From an uncultured Oscillospiraceae bacterium (GTDB taxonomy: Bacteria > Bacillota > Clostridia > Oscillospirales > Oscillospiraceae): a stretch of DNA of 26,721 nucleotides. The position numbers and the translations under genes were made by a program. Of the stretch, positions 6,832 to 15,436 are shown in pieces. The notes below the pieces were generated by a model. It worked only from the letters and a program-made list of their open reading frames with translations. It searched no databases and was not told the DNA's origin. Location of the stretch: contig CAKUJA010000019.1 of assembly GCA_934661135.1 (NCBI GenBank), forward strand, positions 1 to 26,721, given 5' to 3'. Each line of letters begins with the position of its first letter. Position 1 is the first letter of the stretch.

Positions 6832-8934
6832 TTAACGGCTTAGCTCCGTCATCAGCTTCAGGATGCGCACGGCAGAGCGCTCGAAATCGAGCCGCTGTGG
6901 AGCGGAGACGTAGCGCTCGCCGTCGGCGAGGAACATCCCGCGGAAGCGGCTGTCGACGATCCACGAGCGAACCAGCGGGCAGTCCTCGCCGAGCAGCTCG
7001 CCGCAGAACGTGCCCGAGGGGAGCAGCGCGGCGCGGTAGGCCGGCGCAGCGAGCTCATAGGGCAGCAGCCAGGTATCGCGGAGGGACGCGGCATCCATCG
7101 CGGCATCCTCGGGAAGCTCGCCTGCGCGGAACACGGCGGCGCCATAGCGGCCGACGCCCTCGGCGAGCGCGGCGGCGAGAACGCCGGTGAGCACGGGATC
7201 CTCAGACCAGCGCTCCGCCGTGCCGGGCGTGCGCGGGTCGGCTTGCAGTTGCAGACTCGGCGCCAGCCAGAGCTGCACGCCGTATTCCCGCATCTCGCGG
7301 CCGATGGTGCGGCCGACGGCGCGGACGGCGTCCGGGTCGAAGGTGCAGGCCAGCAGGCTGGCCGACGGGAAGGCGGTAACGGACTGGCGGCGGACGATCT
7401 GCTCATCCTCATCACGGATTTCACGCGTCAGATAGAGACCCTCGGAGCCTGCGGCGATCTGCATGGCGGGGATGCGGTAGCGTTCGATTGCGGGCGACGC
7501 GCCGAGCGCACCGGGGACATCCGTCGGGCAGAAGCCGAACTGGTCGACCAGTGTGCGCAGGCTGTGGTCATCCATCGAGGCGATCAGCGAAAAGACGTTG
7601 CAGGCACCGGCGCGAACCTCGGGCAGCGTATGCGTCTCGCCGTCGCCGCGGCAGCCCTGGAATGCGTCGCCCTTTTTGCGGCTGCGCTTGGGCAGGTTGC
7701 GCGGGGAGAGACGAATGGCATATTTGCGTGCGGCGGCCAGCTCCTCCGCTTCCTCGGGATAGGTGAATGCGAGCTGCGGGTTGCGCGTGCGGCCGGCGGG
7801 CGCGTCGAGATGCAGCGGCGTGACGGCCTGCACCATGGCGCTCTGCATGGAGCGGAGCGAGCCGGCCAGATAGCTGGCGCGGGTGTGGAAGCCGACGCGG
7901 AGATCGTAATATCCCTCGTCGAGCACGAAGGCGCAGGCGCTCTCGCGGAACGCGGCCAGCTCTGTGACCGGGAAGCGCAGATGGAGCGTTTCGTGCTCAC
8001 CAGGTGCGAGCAGCTTCGTACGGGCGAAGCAGTCGAGCAGCCAGACCGGTTGCGTCCGGTCGGACGACGGGCGGGAGACATAGACCTGCACGACCTCGCT
8101 GGCGGGATAGGTCTCGCCGGTATTTTCAACCTCGGCGGTGACGGTGACATCGGAGCCGTCGAGACCGACGCTGACGCTGCCGAGCGTGCACGTGCCGTAA
8201 CCCAGACCGTAGCCGAACGGCCAGCGGAGCTCGGTGCGGAACGAGTCAAAGTAGCGGTAGCCGACAAACTGGTCGCGCTGCGCGTTCGCTTCATCGAACG
8301 CGGCAAGCGACACCGGCCACGAGAAGCTGAGCTTGCCCATGGGCATGACGGCGGCGGTGAGCAGGTCGGCCAGCGCCGCGCCGCCCTCCTGCCCGGCGAT
8401 TCCCATCCAGACAATGGCGGAGCAGGCCATGGCCGCGTCATTCAGCTCGAGGAAGCCGGGTGTGGCCAGCACGAGCACGGTGCGGCCGAAGGCCGCGGTG
8501 ACGCTGCGGAGCATCTGCGTCTCACTGTCCGTCAGGGTGCAGTCGGTGCGCTCCGGCGCGCGTGCGATGACGACGATGGCCGCGCGGTTCGCCCCGGCAA
8601 GCTCCTCCATGCTGAGCGAGGTGAGCGGGTATTCGCTGCCCTCCGGGTGCTCAAGCGCCCAGGTGCGGTATTTGTGGCTGAGCAGACCGTCCGGCCGGAC
8701 GGCTTCGCTGGCGCACAGACCGTCGAGTACGGAAATTTTGCGCCACGGCTGCATGGCCGCAGTGCAGCAGGGCGTGAAGATCTGGCCGATGCCGAATACG
8801 GCGACCGGCAGCGGCGCGCCATTCTCCGCGCAGAGCGGGAGTGTATTTTGCACATTTTTCAGCAGCACCATTCCGGCGGCTGCCGCGCTGCGCGCCGTCA
8901 GTGCGGCGTCGAGCATTCTGGGTGTATATTCCAT
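6832..8934 (-). CDS. Domain-permuted glycoside hydrolase family 3 protein, probably catalytically degenerate
   Basis: A 700-aa protein without signal peptide. Domain order is reversed relative to ordinary GH3 enzymes: residues about 1-230 are the GH3 C domain (AAAAGMVLLKN...LPL, later GIAGQEGGAALADLL and MGKLSFSWP), about 255-350 a fibronectin III-like domain (ENTGETYPASEVVQVYVSRP), and about 440-690 a shortened barrel domain (TAFPSASLLACTFDPDAV...AERWSEDPVLTG). This order is known from rumen beta-glucosidases. However, the substrate-binding DGPxG is AAGSEG, the KHFxxN region is FRAGELPED, and the SGEGxDR loop is lost; only an Asp in FLADGE sits where the nucleophile should be. ATG 8934 has GGGAG upstream. 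It may be a non-catalytic carbohydrate-binding or regulatory protein. Confidence 0.82.
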   Translation of the reverse strand: MEYTPRMLDAALTARSAAAAGMVLLKNVQNTLPLCAENGAPLPVAVFGIGQIFTPCCTAAMQPWRKISVLDGLCASEAVRPDGLLSHKYRTWALEHPEGSEYPLTSLSMEELAGANRAAIVVIARAPERTDCTLTDSETQMLRSVTAAFGRTVLVLATPGFLELNDAAMACSAIVWMGIAGQEGGAALADLLTAAVMPMGKLSFSWPVSLAAFDEANAQRDQFVGYRYFDSFRTELRWPFGYGLGYGTCTLGSVSVGLDGSDVTVTAEVENTGETYPASEVVQVYVSRPSSDRTQPVWLLDCFARTKLLAPGEHETLHLRFPVTELAAFRESACAFVLDEGYYDLRVGFHTRASYLAGSLRSMQSAMVQAVTPLHLDAPAGRTRNPQLAFTYPEEAEELAAARKYAIRLSPRNLPKRSRKKGDAFQGCRGDGETHTLPEVRAGACNVFSLIASMDDHSLRTLVDQFGFCPTDVPGALGASPAIERYRIPAMQIAAGSEGLYLTREIRDEDEQIVRRQSVTAFPSASLLACTFDPDAVRAVGRTIGREMREYGVQLWLAPSLQLQADPRTPGTAERWSEDPVLTGVLAAALAEGVGRYGAAVFRAGELPEDAAMDAASLRDTWLLPYELAAPAYRAALLPSGTFCGELLGEDCPLVRSWIVDSRFRGMFLADGERYVSAPQRLDFERSAVRILKLMTELSR

Positions 8935-8969
8935 GGTATAGTCTCCCATCAATTCTGGTAATCATCTGT

Positions 8970-8998
8970 ATCATATCATATCCGGCAGCGGTTGACAA
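8970..8998 (-). promoter_or_regulatory. Promoter of the GH3 gene
   Basis: Minus strand: TTGTCA (8993-8998), 17-nt spacer, TATGAT (8970-8975), about 36 bp upstream of the GH3 start codon. No operator-like palindrome is obvious next to it. Confidence 0.65.
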
Positions 8999-9121
8999 AC
9001 GGATTTGTGCCTTTTTGACCGGCGAAAACCGTTTTTTACAAAAAGTTCATGCACGCAGACCCATGTGTGATAAAATATAAAAAACAATGGCGGTGAGTGC
9101 GCCGGAAAAGAGGAGATTGGA

Positions 9122-9808
9122 ATGGCAAAGAGCATTCTGATTGTGGAGGACGACAACAATATCGCGGATCTGCTGCGGCTGTATCTGGAAAAGGAGGGCT
9201 ATCAGGCGACAATTGCCGCCGACGGTACGCAGGGCATTGATCTCTACCGCAAGCTGCGGCCGGATCTTGTGCTATTGGACGTGATGATGCCGGGTGTGGA
9301 CGGCTGGGGCGTGCTGCGCACGATCCGGCAGGACAGCCAGACGCCGGTTATCATGCTGACGGCCAAGGGCGAGACGACGGATAAGGTTGCCGGACTGAAG
9401 CAAGGCGCGGATGATTACATCACAAAGCCGTTTGAGATGAAAGAGGTTCTGGCGCGGATTGAAGCGGTGCTCCGCCGCGCGGCGGGCGATGGCGAGAAGG
9501 AAAAGCCGCGCCGGCTGGTATTTGACAAGCTGGTTATCGACCTCGACTCGTTTGAGCTGATTGTCGACGGCAAGCGCGTTGAGACGCCGCCGAAGGAGAT
9601 GGAGCTGCTCTACCACCTCGCGTCCACGCCGAACCGCGTCTATACCCGCAACCAGCTTTTGGACGAGGTGTGGGGATTTGATTACTTCGGCGACAGCCGC
9701 ACCGTCGATGTCCACGTCAAGCGCCTGCGCGAAAAGCTCGAGGGCGTGAGCGATCAGTGGAGTCTGAAAACGGTCTGGGGCGTCGGCTATAAATTCGAGG
9801 TTGTGTAA
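9122..9808 (+). CDS. OmpR/PhoB-family response regulator
   Basis: Two-component transcription factor, 228 aa. The receiver domain (about 1-118) has the acidic pair E9-D10-D11, phospho-acceptor D53 (LVLLDVMMPG), switch T80 (MLTAKGE) and K102 (YITKPF). The C-terminal winged helix (about 128-226) ends in SRTVDVHVKRLREKL and VWGVGYKF. ATG 9122 is preceded by AGAGGAG. The stop is followed after 2 nt by the histidine kinase start, so the pair is co-translated. Its regulon is not visible here; the HtrA-type protease downstream is a natural candidate target, by analogy with envelope-stress systems such as CssRS. Confidence 0.95.
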   Translation: MAKSILIVEDDNNIADLLRLYLEKEGYQATIAADGTQGIDLYRKLRPDLVLLDVMMPGVDGWGVLRTIRQDSQTPVIMLTAKGETTDKVAGLKQGADDYITKPFEMKEVLARIEAVLRRAAGDGEKEKPRRLVFDKLVIDLDSFELIVDGKRVETPPKEMELLYHLASTPNRVYTRNQLLDEVWGFDYFGDSRTVDVHVKRLREKLEGVSDQWSLKTVWGVGYKFEVV

Positions 9809-9810
9809 GC

Positions 9811-11238
9811 ATGAAAACGACCTTCAGCCGGCAGTTTGCGATGATCGCCGCGCTGCTGCTGCTGTGCCTGGTGATTACGGGCATCTCGTTCCGGTTTTTG
9901 ATGCTTGGCTCGATTGAATCGGAGAACAAGCAGACCATGATTCAGGATGCCGACGCCGTGGCTGATCTGGCCAAGGCGTATGACTCGGTCGGCGATCTGC
10001 AAAATAATTTTGATTTTCATATCAGCCTGTCACTGTTCACCAAGGTGGGCAGCGCCGAGGCGCTGCTGTGCGATCGGGACGGTGTGGTTCAGATTTGCTC
10101 GTGCGAGGAGTTTTCGTGCGACCATCTCGGGCGGAGCGTCGACCCGGTGCTGCTGGCGGAGATCAAAAAGGACGGAAGCTGGTATGAGGAGACCAGCCTG
10201 TCCGGTATCTATGACGAGACGCGCTATCTGGCCGGGCGGACGATCGTCTCCAGCGACGGCGAGCAGATCGGCTATGTGCTGGTCTCCGCGCCGATGACGC
10301 AGACGAGGAATTTTATGCTCCATTCGTCGACGCTGTTTTTCTATGTGGCGATTGTCGTGCTGGTGATCGCGCTGCTTGCAGCGACGTTCTTGGCACGGTC
10401 GCAGGTGCGGCCGCTCGGCCAGATGGCCGAAGCCGCGCGCCGGTTTGGCCGCGGAGAGCTGGGTGTGCGCGTGGAGGAATCGAAAAAGAATACGAGCGAG
10501 ATCAATGATCTGGCGCGGGCGTTCAATACGATGGTCGAGTCGCTCGAATCGTCGGAGCGGCGGCGGCAGGAGTTTGTCGCCAATGTCTCCCATGAGCTGA
10601 AAACGCCGATGACGACGATCGGCGGCTACATCGACGGGATGCTCGACGGCACAATCCCGCCCGACAAGCAGCAGCACTATATGCAGATCGTCTCGGCCGA
10701 GGTGCGCCGGCTCTCGCGGCTGGTGCGCAATATGCTCGATATTTCGCGGATTCAGGCCATGGGCGTGGAGGAGTCGCGGATGACGCGGTTCGACCTCAGC
10801 GAGGTGCTTGGCGACGTGCTGATTAACTTTGAGCAGAAGATCAACGGCAAGGGGCTGAACGTCAACGTCGAGCTGCCGGATCGGCCGGTCTGGGTGAAGG
10901 CCGAGCGCGACGGGATTACGCAGGTGGGTTACAACCTGCTTGACAACGCGATTAAGTTCTGCCCGCAGGGCGGCAACCTCGGGTTGAAGCTCGAACCGGA
11001 CGGCGGAAAGGCGAAGGTTACGGTGCAGAACACCGGCCCGACGATTGACCCGAACGAGCTGCCGCTGCTGTTCGACCGGTTCCACAAGGCGGATAAGTCG
11101 CGGTCAGCCGACCGCGAGGGTTGGGGTCTTGGCCTCTACATCGCGAAAACCATCGTCGGCGCCTACGGCGGCGACATTTGGGCGACGAGCGAAAAGGGAA
11201 TTACCAACTTTATTTTCACGTTGCCGACAGTCCGGTGA
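9811..11238 (+). CDS. Sensor histidine kinase
   Basis: Membrane sensor and partner of the preceding regulator, 475 aa. TM1 is about residues 9-32, an extracytoplasmic domain about 33-170, TM2 about 173-195, HAMP about 196-250, then HisKA with phospho-acceptor H261 (NVSHELKTPMTTIGGY) and a HATPase domain with N box LLDNAIKFC, DRFHKAD F box and GWGLGLYIAKTIV G2 box. The external domain carries four close cysteines (C87, C96, C98, C103), which could bind metal or respond to redox. The start ATG is fixed by the 2-nt gap to the regulator stop. The signal is unknown. Confidence 0.93.
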   Translation: MKTTFSRQFAMIAALLLLCLVITGISFRFLMLGSIESENKQTMIQDADAVADLAKAYDSVGDLQNNFDFHISLSLFTKVGSAEALLCDRDGVVQICSCEEFSCDHLGRSVDPVLLAEIKKDGSWYEETSLSGIYDETRYLAGRTIVSSDGEQIGYVLVSAPMTQTRNFMLHSSTLFFYVAIVVLVIALLAATFLARSQVRPLGQMAEAARRFGRGELGVRVEESKKNTSEINDLARAFNTMVESLESSERRRQEFVANVSHELKTPMTTIGGYIDGMLDGTIPPDKQQHYMQIVSAEVRRLSRLVRNMLDISRIQAMGVEESRMTRFDLSEVLGDVLINFEQKINGKGLNVNVELPDRPVWVKAERDGITQVGYNLLDNAIKFCPQGGNLGLKLEPDGGKAKVTVQNTGPTIDPNELPLLFDRFHKADKSRSADREGWGLGLYIAKTIVGAYGGDIWATSEKGITNFIFTLPTVR

Positions 11239-11310
11239 GCGGCGGGCAGGACTGTCCGTTCGGAATGAGATGGTTCCAAACCTGATTTTTGAAACAAAGA
11301 GGATGACATC

Positions 11311-12651
11311 ATGGGCATTGATGACCGCAATGACTTCTATGACAATGAACAGACGCCGCGGCAAAGCTGGCAGCAGCGGCCGGAGCCGACGCCGATGGGG
11401 CACCGGCGGCGCAAAAAGTGCACATGGCTGGGAACGGTTGTGACGACACTGCTGCTGGTGATATTGACGTGCGGCGTGATCTATGTGACGTTTTTTGCAA
11501 ACATCCGTCTGGAGCGGGTGAGCAACGGCTTCATGCTCTATGTCGGTTCGCGGCAGGACGCCGCGACGACGGCAGCAGAGCAGGCGCGCACTGCGGAGCA
11601 GATGCAGCAAGCGGCAGAGACGGAGCTGCCGGCAGAGAACGAGCTGGAAACCGTTACACCGTCGCAGGTGCACCCGGATGTGACAATTTCCAGCTCACCG
11701 GAGGGAACCGACACGCCGCCGGACGGTGCGGAGAGTGACGCGCTGAGCTTGCAGGAGATCTATCAGAAGTGCATCGGGAGCGTGGTGTCGATCACGACCT
11801 CGACCAGCTCCGGCAAGGCCAGCGGCACCGGGATTGTGCTCTCGGCGGACGGCTACCTGATTACGAATCATCACGTCATTGAAAACGCACAGGTCATCGC
11901 TGTGCAGACAAGCGACGACCGCCAGTTTCAGGCGGCGATCGTCGGCAGCGACGAAGCGAGCGATCTTGCGGTGCTGAAGGTAGACGCGGCCGATCTTCAG
12001 CCGGCGGAATTCGGCGATTCCGGCAAGCTGCGCGTGGGCGACAGCGTTGTTGCGATCGGCGATCCGCTCGGCGCGCAGCTCCGCGGCACGATGACGAGCG
12101 GCATTGTCTCCGCGATCAACCGCGACCTTGAGGTCAATGACCGCACGATGACGCTGATTCAGACCGACGCCGCGCTGAACAACGGCAATTCGGGCGGCCC
12201 GCTGATTAACTGCTATGGACAGGTCATCGGCATCAATACGATGAAGCTGCGCAGCTACTACTCCACGACGGCGGAGGGACTGGGGTTTGCAATCCCGATG
12301 TCCGTTGCCAAGCCGATTTTGGAGGAGCTGATGGAAAACGGCTATGTGGCTGGGCGGCCGGCGATCGGCATCAGCTATGATACGCTGCCGATGGCGTTTC
12401 GCATCTACTACAATCTGCCGGAGGGCGTCTATGTGACGTCGGTCTACGACGGCTCCGACGCGCAGGCGAAGGGTGTGGTGACGGGAGATATTATCACGGC
12501 GGTCAACGATACGCGTGTGACGTCGATTGATGAGCTTAACCGCGTGAAAAATCAGTTCTCTGCCGGGGATACAATTACGCTGACGATCTATCGGCGCGGG
12601 CAGTATTTTGATGTGGAGGTCAAATTGATCGATCAGGCGACGGGGCAATAA
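11311..12651 (+). CDS. HtrA/DegP-type trypsin-like serine protease with PDZ domain
   Basis: Membrane-anchored envelope quality-control protease, 446 aa. A basic cytoplasmic tail (1-38) precedes one TM helix (about 39-62), then an acidic Ala/Glu/Thr-rich linker (about 80-145). The S1C protease domain has the full triad: H188 (LITNHHVIE), D218 (EASDLAVLKVD) and S294 (NNGNSGGPL). One PDZ domain follows at about 350-440 (GVYVTSVYDGSDAQAKGVVTGDIITAVN). AAAGAGGA lies upstream of ATG 11311. The gene is 72 bp after the kinase without an evident terminator between, so co-transcription with the two-component pair is likely. Confidence 0.93.
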   Translation: MGIDDRNDFYDNEQTPRQSWQQRPEPTPMGHRRRKKCTWLGTVVTTLLLVILTCGVIYVTFFANIRLERVSNGFMLYVGSRQDAATTAAEQARTAEQMQQAAETELPAENELETVTPSQVHPDVTISSSPEGTDTPPDGAESDALSLQEIYQKCIGSVVSITTSTSSGKASGTGIVLSADGYLITNHHVIENAQVIAVQTSDDRQFQAAIVGSDEASDLAVLKVDAADLQPAEFGDSGKLRVGDSVVAIGDPLGAQLRGTMTSGIVSAINRDLEVNDRTMTLIQTDAALNNGNSGGPLINCYGQVIGINTMKLRSYYSTTAEGLGFAIPMSVAKPILEELMENGYVAGRPAIGISYDTLPMAFRIYYNLPEGVYVTSVYDGSDAQAKGVVTGDIITAVNDTRVTSIDELNRVKNQFSAGDTITLTIYRRGQYFDVEVKLIDQATGQ

Positions 12652-12734
12652 AATGATGGTTCTCTTTTGTTTGGAGAGAAAGAAACGGACGGCATTTCCT
12701 TTTTGACGCTCCAAAAGGAGAAAGTTTGCGCCCC

Positions 12735-12775
12735 CCCATTCTTTTCTTTCTCCTGCTGAGAAAGAAAAGAATGGG
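12735..12775. repeat. Dispersed palindromic repeat, copy 1
   Basis: Perfect 18-bp arms (CCCATTCTTTTCTTTCTC and its complement, loop CTGCT). Two more copies of the same core lie at 25602-25663 and 26115-26155. It sits between the convergent HtrA and flavin reductase genes, upstream of their shared terminator. No transposase is nearby; it resembles a REP- or MITE-like intergenic element. Confidence 0.8.
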
Positions 12776-12824
12776 TTCAAAAAAGCGTTTCCTTCGGCGC
12801 GGAGCGAAACGAAAGGAAAATAAA

Positions 12825-12854
12825 ACAGCCACGGTGGTTTCCCACCGTGGCTGT
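12825..12854. terminator. Bidirectional terminator between HtrA and flavin reductase genes
   Basis: Perfect 13-bp arms (12825-12837 and 12842-12854, loop TTTC). A CCTTTTT run follows on the plus strand and TTTTATTTT on the minus strand. It would end the HtrA transcript and the nine-gene minus-strand operon. Confidence 0.9.
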
Positions 12855-12863
12855 CCTTTTTCC

Positions 12864-13358
12864 TCAGACCGGGCGCAGGGCGCCGTAGCCGTTCCACGCG
12901 TAGAGTGCGCGAACGTCCTCGTCGCCGTAGATTTTTTCAATCTCGGCCAGATAGAGCACGTGATCGTCCAGCGGGACGCTCTGCGTCAGCTTGCAGAGGA
13001 AGGTGACGCGGCTGCCCGGGACATAGGGCACGCCGGACGCGTCCTGCGCAATGGGCACGCCGAACTCGGCGGCCTTGTCGCGGTCGCGGCCGGAGCAGGT
13101 GCCGCAGCGGAAGGCGGCTTCATGCAGCGCCTCGGCCACGATATTGACGGCGAAGCGCCCTTCGGCCTGGATGCACTGGCCGGAATAACCCTTCTTGCTC
13201 AGGCAGACGGCCAGAGACGCCGGGTGGTTGCTGGTATACGTCCACCATGATACGGCCATGACGTTGTCGCCGCCGTCCGGCTTGCGAACCGTCAGTAGGG
13301 CGAAGGGATTGGGGGACGTGAGCTTCTGGGCGGCGCCGATGGTGAGTTCCTGGTTCAT
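12864..13358 (-). CDS. Flavin reductase-like FMN-binding protein
   Basis: A 164-aa single-domain protein of the flavin reductase-like split-barrel family (flavoredoxin type), which binds FMN and moves electrons between NAD(P)H, flavin and partners in the cytosol. The N-terminal NPFALLTVRKPDGGDNVMAVSWW and the following HPASLAVCLSKKGYS are typical FMN-site strands, as is FAVNIVAE. RCGTCSGRDRDK adds two close cysteines. CGGAGG precedes the ATG. It starts 12 nt after the FGGY kinase and is the last gene of the nine-gene operon. Its link to the pathway may be to supply or regenerate reduced flavin, but this is inference. Confidence 0.85.
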   Translation of the reverse strand: MNQELTIGAAQKLTSPNPFALLTVRKPDGGDNVMAVSWWTYTSNHPASLAVCLSKKGYSGQCIQAEGRFAVNIVAEALHEAAFRCGTCSGRDRDKAAEFGVPIAQDASGVPYVPGSRVTFLCKLTQSVPLDDHVLYLAEIEKIYGDEDVRALYAWNGYGALRPV

Positions 13359-13370
13359 AATGTTCCTCCG

Positions 13371-14903
13371 TCAGGTCTCCTCCGCGTCCACATCGAACAG
13401 CTCACCGAGGGAACGGAACAGGAGATTGAATTTTTTGTACTGCTTTTCATAGATGGCGTGGCGGTCGGGATCGGGCACGAAGCTCCGCTTGATCTGCACC
13501 ATCTGCTCCACGGCGGAGTCGACGCTCTGGAAGATACCGGCCGCCGTACCCGCAAGGATGGCCGCGCCAAGGCAGGCGGTATCCTGCGAGGAGTAGGTGA
13601 CGTTGAGCGTTTTGCCGGTGATGTCGGCCTTGATCTGGTTCCAGACATCGGATTTCGAGCCGCCGCCCATCGTGCGGATCTGTGTGATCTCCAGACCCAT
13701 GTCACCGATGGCTTCGAGGTTGCGGGAGATGATGTAGCCGAGGCTTTCCATGATGCTGCGCGCAAAATGCGCCTTGCCGTGCTTCAGCGTTGCGCCGTAG
13801 AAAACGCCCTTCGCGTTCAGGTTGACGTCCGGCGCCATGGAGCCTTGCAGATGCGGCAGGGTAATCAACCCATCAGAGCCGGGGGCGACGCGCTCAACCT
13901 CGCGGTTGATGAGATCGTAGGCGTCGATGCCGGTGGCGGCCTGCAGATCGATCTCCTGCTGGCAGAAGCCGTCGCGGAACCAGCGCAGGCACATTCCGCC
14001 GGTGGTGAACGTATGCATCATATAGGTGTCGGGCAGGGCAAAGTAGTGCACCGGCATTTTGCGGTTCGGGTCATAGGTCAGCGTCTTGGTTGGCACACAG
14101 ATGGCCAGCGCCGCGCCGATGTTCTCGGAGAACATTCCGGGGTGGATGTTGCCGACGCCGATGGCGCCCGCGGCCTGATCGAGGCAGCCGGTGCTGATCT
14201 GCGCGTCCTCCGGCAGGCCGAGCAGCGCGGCCATTTCGGGCAGAATTGTGCCGACAAGCTCGCCCGATTCGCGGATCTCCGGCAGCCATGCCGGGTCGAT
14301 GCCGATGAAGTCGAGCATCTCGCCCCAATACTGCTTGGTGCGGATGTCCCAGTATTCCGTCGAGGTCAGGAGGGAACCTTCCGCGACGAATTTACCGGTC
14401 AGCAGATAGATGATATAGTCCTCGAGCAGGAGCAAATGGCGGATTTTTGCAAACCTTTCCGGTTCGTTTTCGCGCACCCAGAGCACCTTTGCCGCCGGCC
14501 AGCAGGCTTCAAAGCTGACCTGGCCGGTCACTTCGTAGCACAGCTCGTTGCCAAAGCGCATACGGAGCGTCTCGGCCTGCTTCCCCGCGCGGTTGTCCAT
14601 CCAGACGATCGCGTTGCCGAGCGGCTGGCAGGCTTCGTCCAGCATACAGAGCGTCTCGCCCTGCACGGAAAAGCCGACAACGCCGATCTGCCGGGTGTCA
14701 ACCGTGCCTTTTTCGCGGATTTTGTCCATGCAGGCGCGGATTGAGTCCATGTAGATGCCGCAGGGCGCTTCAACGACGTTGGTGCTGGGGGTTTCAAGGG
14801 AATACTCCACGACCGCGGAGGAGAGCTGCTTACCCTCGGTGGTAAAAACCGCGGCCTTGAGCGAGGTGGTGCCGATGTCGATGCCAAGGATCAATCGTTC
14901 CAT
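13371..14903 (-). CDS. FGGY-family carbohydrate/polyol kinase
   Basis: ATP-dependent kinase, 510 aa, full length. The actin-like N-terminal phosphate loop is GIDIGTTSLKAAVF (residues 7-20), the sugar-facing segment is WMDNRA (101-106), the catalytic base is D242 in STGCLDQAAGAIGVG, and the C-terminal half has the adenine-side motif RTMGGGSKSDVWNQIKADITG and the closing AAILAGTAAGIF. The pattern is nearer xylulokinase/gluconokinase-like members than glycerol kinase (DIGTT, not DQGTT). ATG 14903 has GGGAGGG upstream. Placed after a LIV-type importer and a cupin and opposite a GlpA/GlpB-like operon that has no kinase of its own, it probably phosphorylates the imported or derived substrate. Exact substrate unknown. 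Confidence 0.9.
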   Translation of the reverse strand: MERLILGIDIGTTSLKAAVFTTEGKQLSSAVVEYSLETPSTNVVEAPCGIYMDSIRACMDKIREKGTVDTRQIGVVGFSVQGETLCMLDEACQPLGNAIVWMDNRAGKQAETLRMRFGNELCYEVTGQVSFEACWPAAKVLWVRENEPERFAKIRHLLLLEDYIIYLLTGKFVAEGSLLTSTEYWDIRTKQYWGEMLDFIGIDPAWLPEIRESGELVGTILPEMAALLGLPEDAQISTGCLDQAAGAIGVGNIHPGMFSENIGAALAICVPTKTLTYDPNRKMPVHYFALPDTYMMHTFTTGGMCLRWFRDGFCQQEIDLQAATGIDAYDLINREVERVAPGSDGLITLPHLQGSMAPDVNLNAKGVFYGATLKHGKAHFARSIMESLGYIISRNLEAIGDMGLEITQIRTMGGGSKSDVWNQIKADITGKTLNVTYSSQDTACLGAAILAGTAAGIFQSVDSAVEQMVQIKRSFVPDPDRHAIYEKQYKKFNLLFRSLGELFDVDAEET

Positions 14904-14918
14904 GGTGTGCCCTCCCGC

Positions 14919-15251
14919 TTATTGATGCGGCGCGCACGACCAGGTCAGCGTCGCCTTGGTTTCGCCGATGTTGTAGATCTTGTGATCCTTGCCCTCGGGT
15001 ACGAGCATGGCGTCCCCGGCGAACAGATGATAATATGTATCGTCCTGGGAGCAGTAGATCAAAACCTCGCCCTGAACGCAGAAAAAGACCTCATGCGCTT
15101 CGCTGTGGCCGTGGTCGATTGCGCCGACCGCGCCGGCGGGCAGCTCCGACATTCCGAAGGTGATTTTATCTGTCTTGAAATATTCGCGGCAGACCTCCTG
15201 TTCTTCCATCCAGATCTTCGCGTCTTTCTTGCTTACGATCGTCATATCCAT
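14919..15251 (-). CDS. Small cupin-domain protein
   Basis: A 110-aa single cupin barrel. Putative metal ligands are H47, H49 and H53/E54 (DHGHSEAHEVFFCVQGEV) and H90 (GKDHKIYN), so a metal centre is likely. Small cupins of this size are often sugar isomerases, epimerases, dioxygenases or ligand-binding proteins; the sequence does not decide. ATG 15251 has AAAGGACG upstream. It lies 15 nt ahead of the FGGY kinase and 185 bp after the TIM-barrel gene, a gap holding two inverted repeats and the element shared with the deoR leader. A role in preparing the kinase substrate, for example isomerisation, is inference. Confidence 0.82.
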   Translation of the reverse strand: MDMTIVSKKDAKIWMEEQEVCREYFKTDKITFGMSELPAGAVGAIDHGHSEAHEVFFCVQGEVLIYCSQDDTYYHLFAGDAMLVPEGKDHKIYNIGETKATLTWSCAPHQ

Positions 15252-15284
15252 ATGGGCACGTCCTTTCTCGTTGATTGCAGAAGG

Positions 15285-15334
15285 GGGAACTGCCCCGCGA
15301 GCCGCTGTTGGACGGAGCTGGCCGGGCAGTTCCC
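15285..15334. repeat. Inverted repeat upstream of the cupin gene
   Basis: Perfect 11-bp arms GGGAACTGCCC (15285-15295) and GGGCAGTTCCC (15324-15334) with a 28-nt loop, ending about 34 bp before the cupin start on the minus strand. There is no T-run, so it is not a standard terminator; it may be an operator or an mRNA stem-loop. Confidence 0.55.
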
Positions 15335-15362
15335 GATGATTCAGGGAAATGTGGACTTGGGG

Positions 15363-15406
15363 AACCGCTGATTCAATCGTCTGCGGTTGCCGGCAGATCT
15401 TTTGCC
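15363..15406 (-). promoter_or_regulatory. Shared regulatory element, copy in the Liv/FGGY operon
   Basis: Read on the minus strand: GGCAAAAGATC (15406-15396), a spacer, then AACCGC (15388-15383), the 14-nt loop AGACGATTGAATCA and GCGGTT (15368-15363). The same arrangement with a 12/14 identical loop lies at 24648-24690 in the deoR leader. Here the loop can also pair with an upstream TGATTCAATCG (minus strand 15416-15406) through an 11-bp perfect match, giving an alternative fold. Confidence 0.55.
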
Positions 15407-15436
15407 GATTGAATCATTGGTTACTTGGGGGTGCGT

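Noticed and set aside
7243..8961. 572-aa open frame on the plus strand opposite the GH3 gene
   Set aside because: It is antisense to a gene with clear GH3 and Fn3 motifs, has no ribosome binding site and an Arg/Gly/Ala-rich composition typical of shadow frames in GC-rich DNA.
12735..12775. Insertion sequence at the palindromic repeat
   Set aside because: No transposase gene and no room for one; the copies are short palindromes only.
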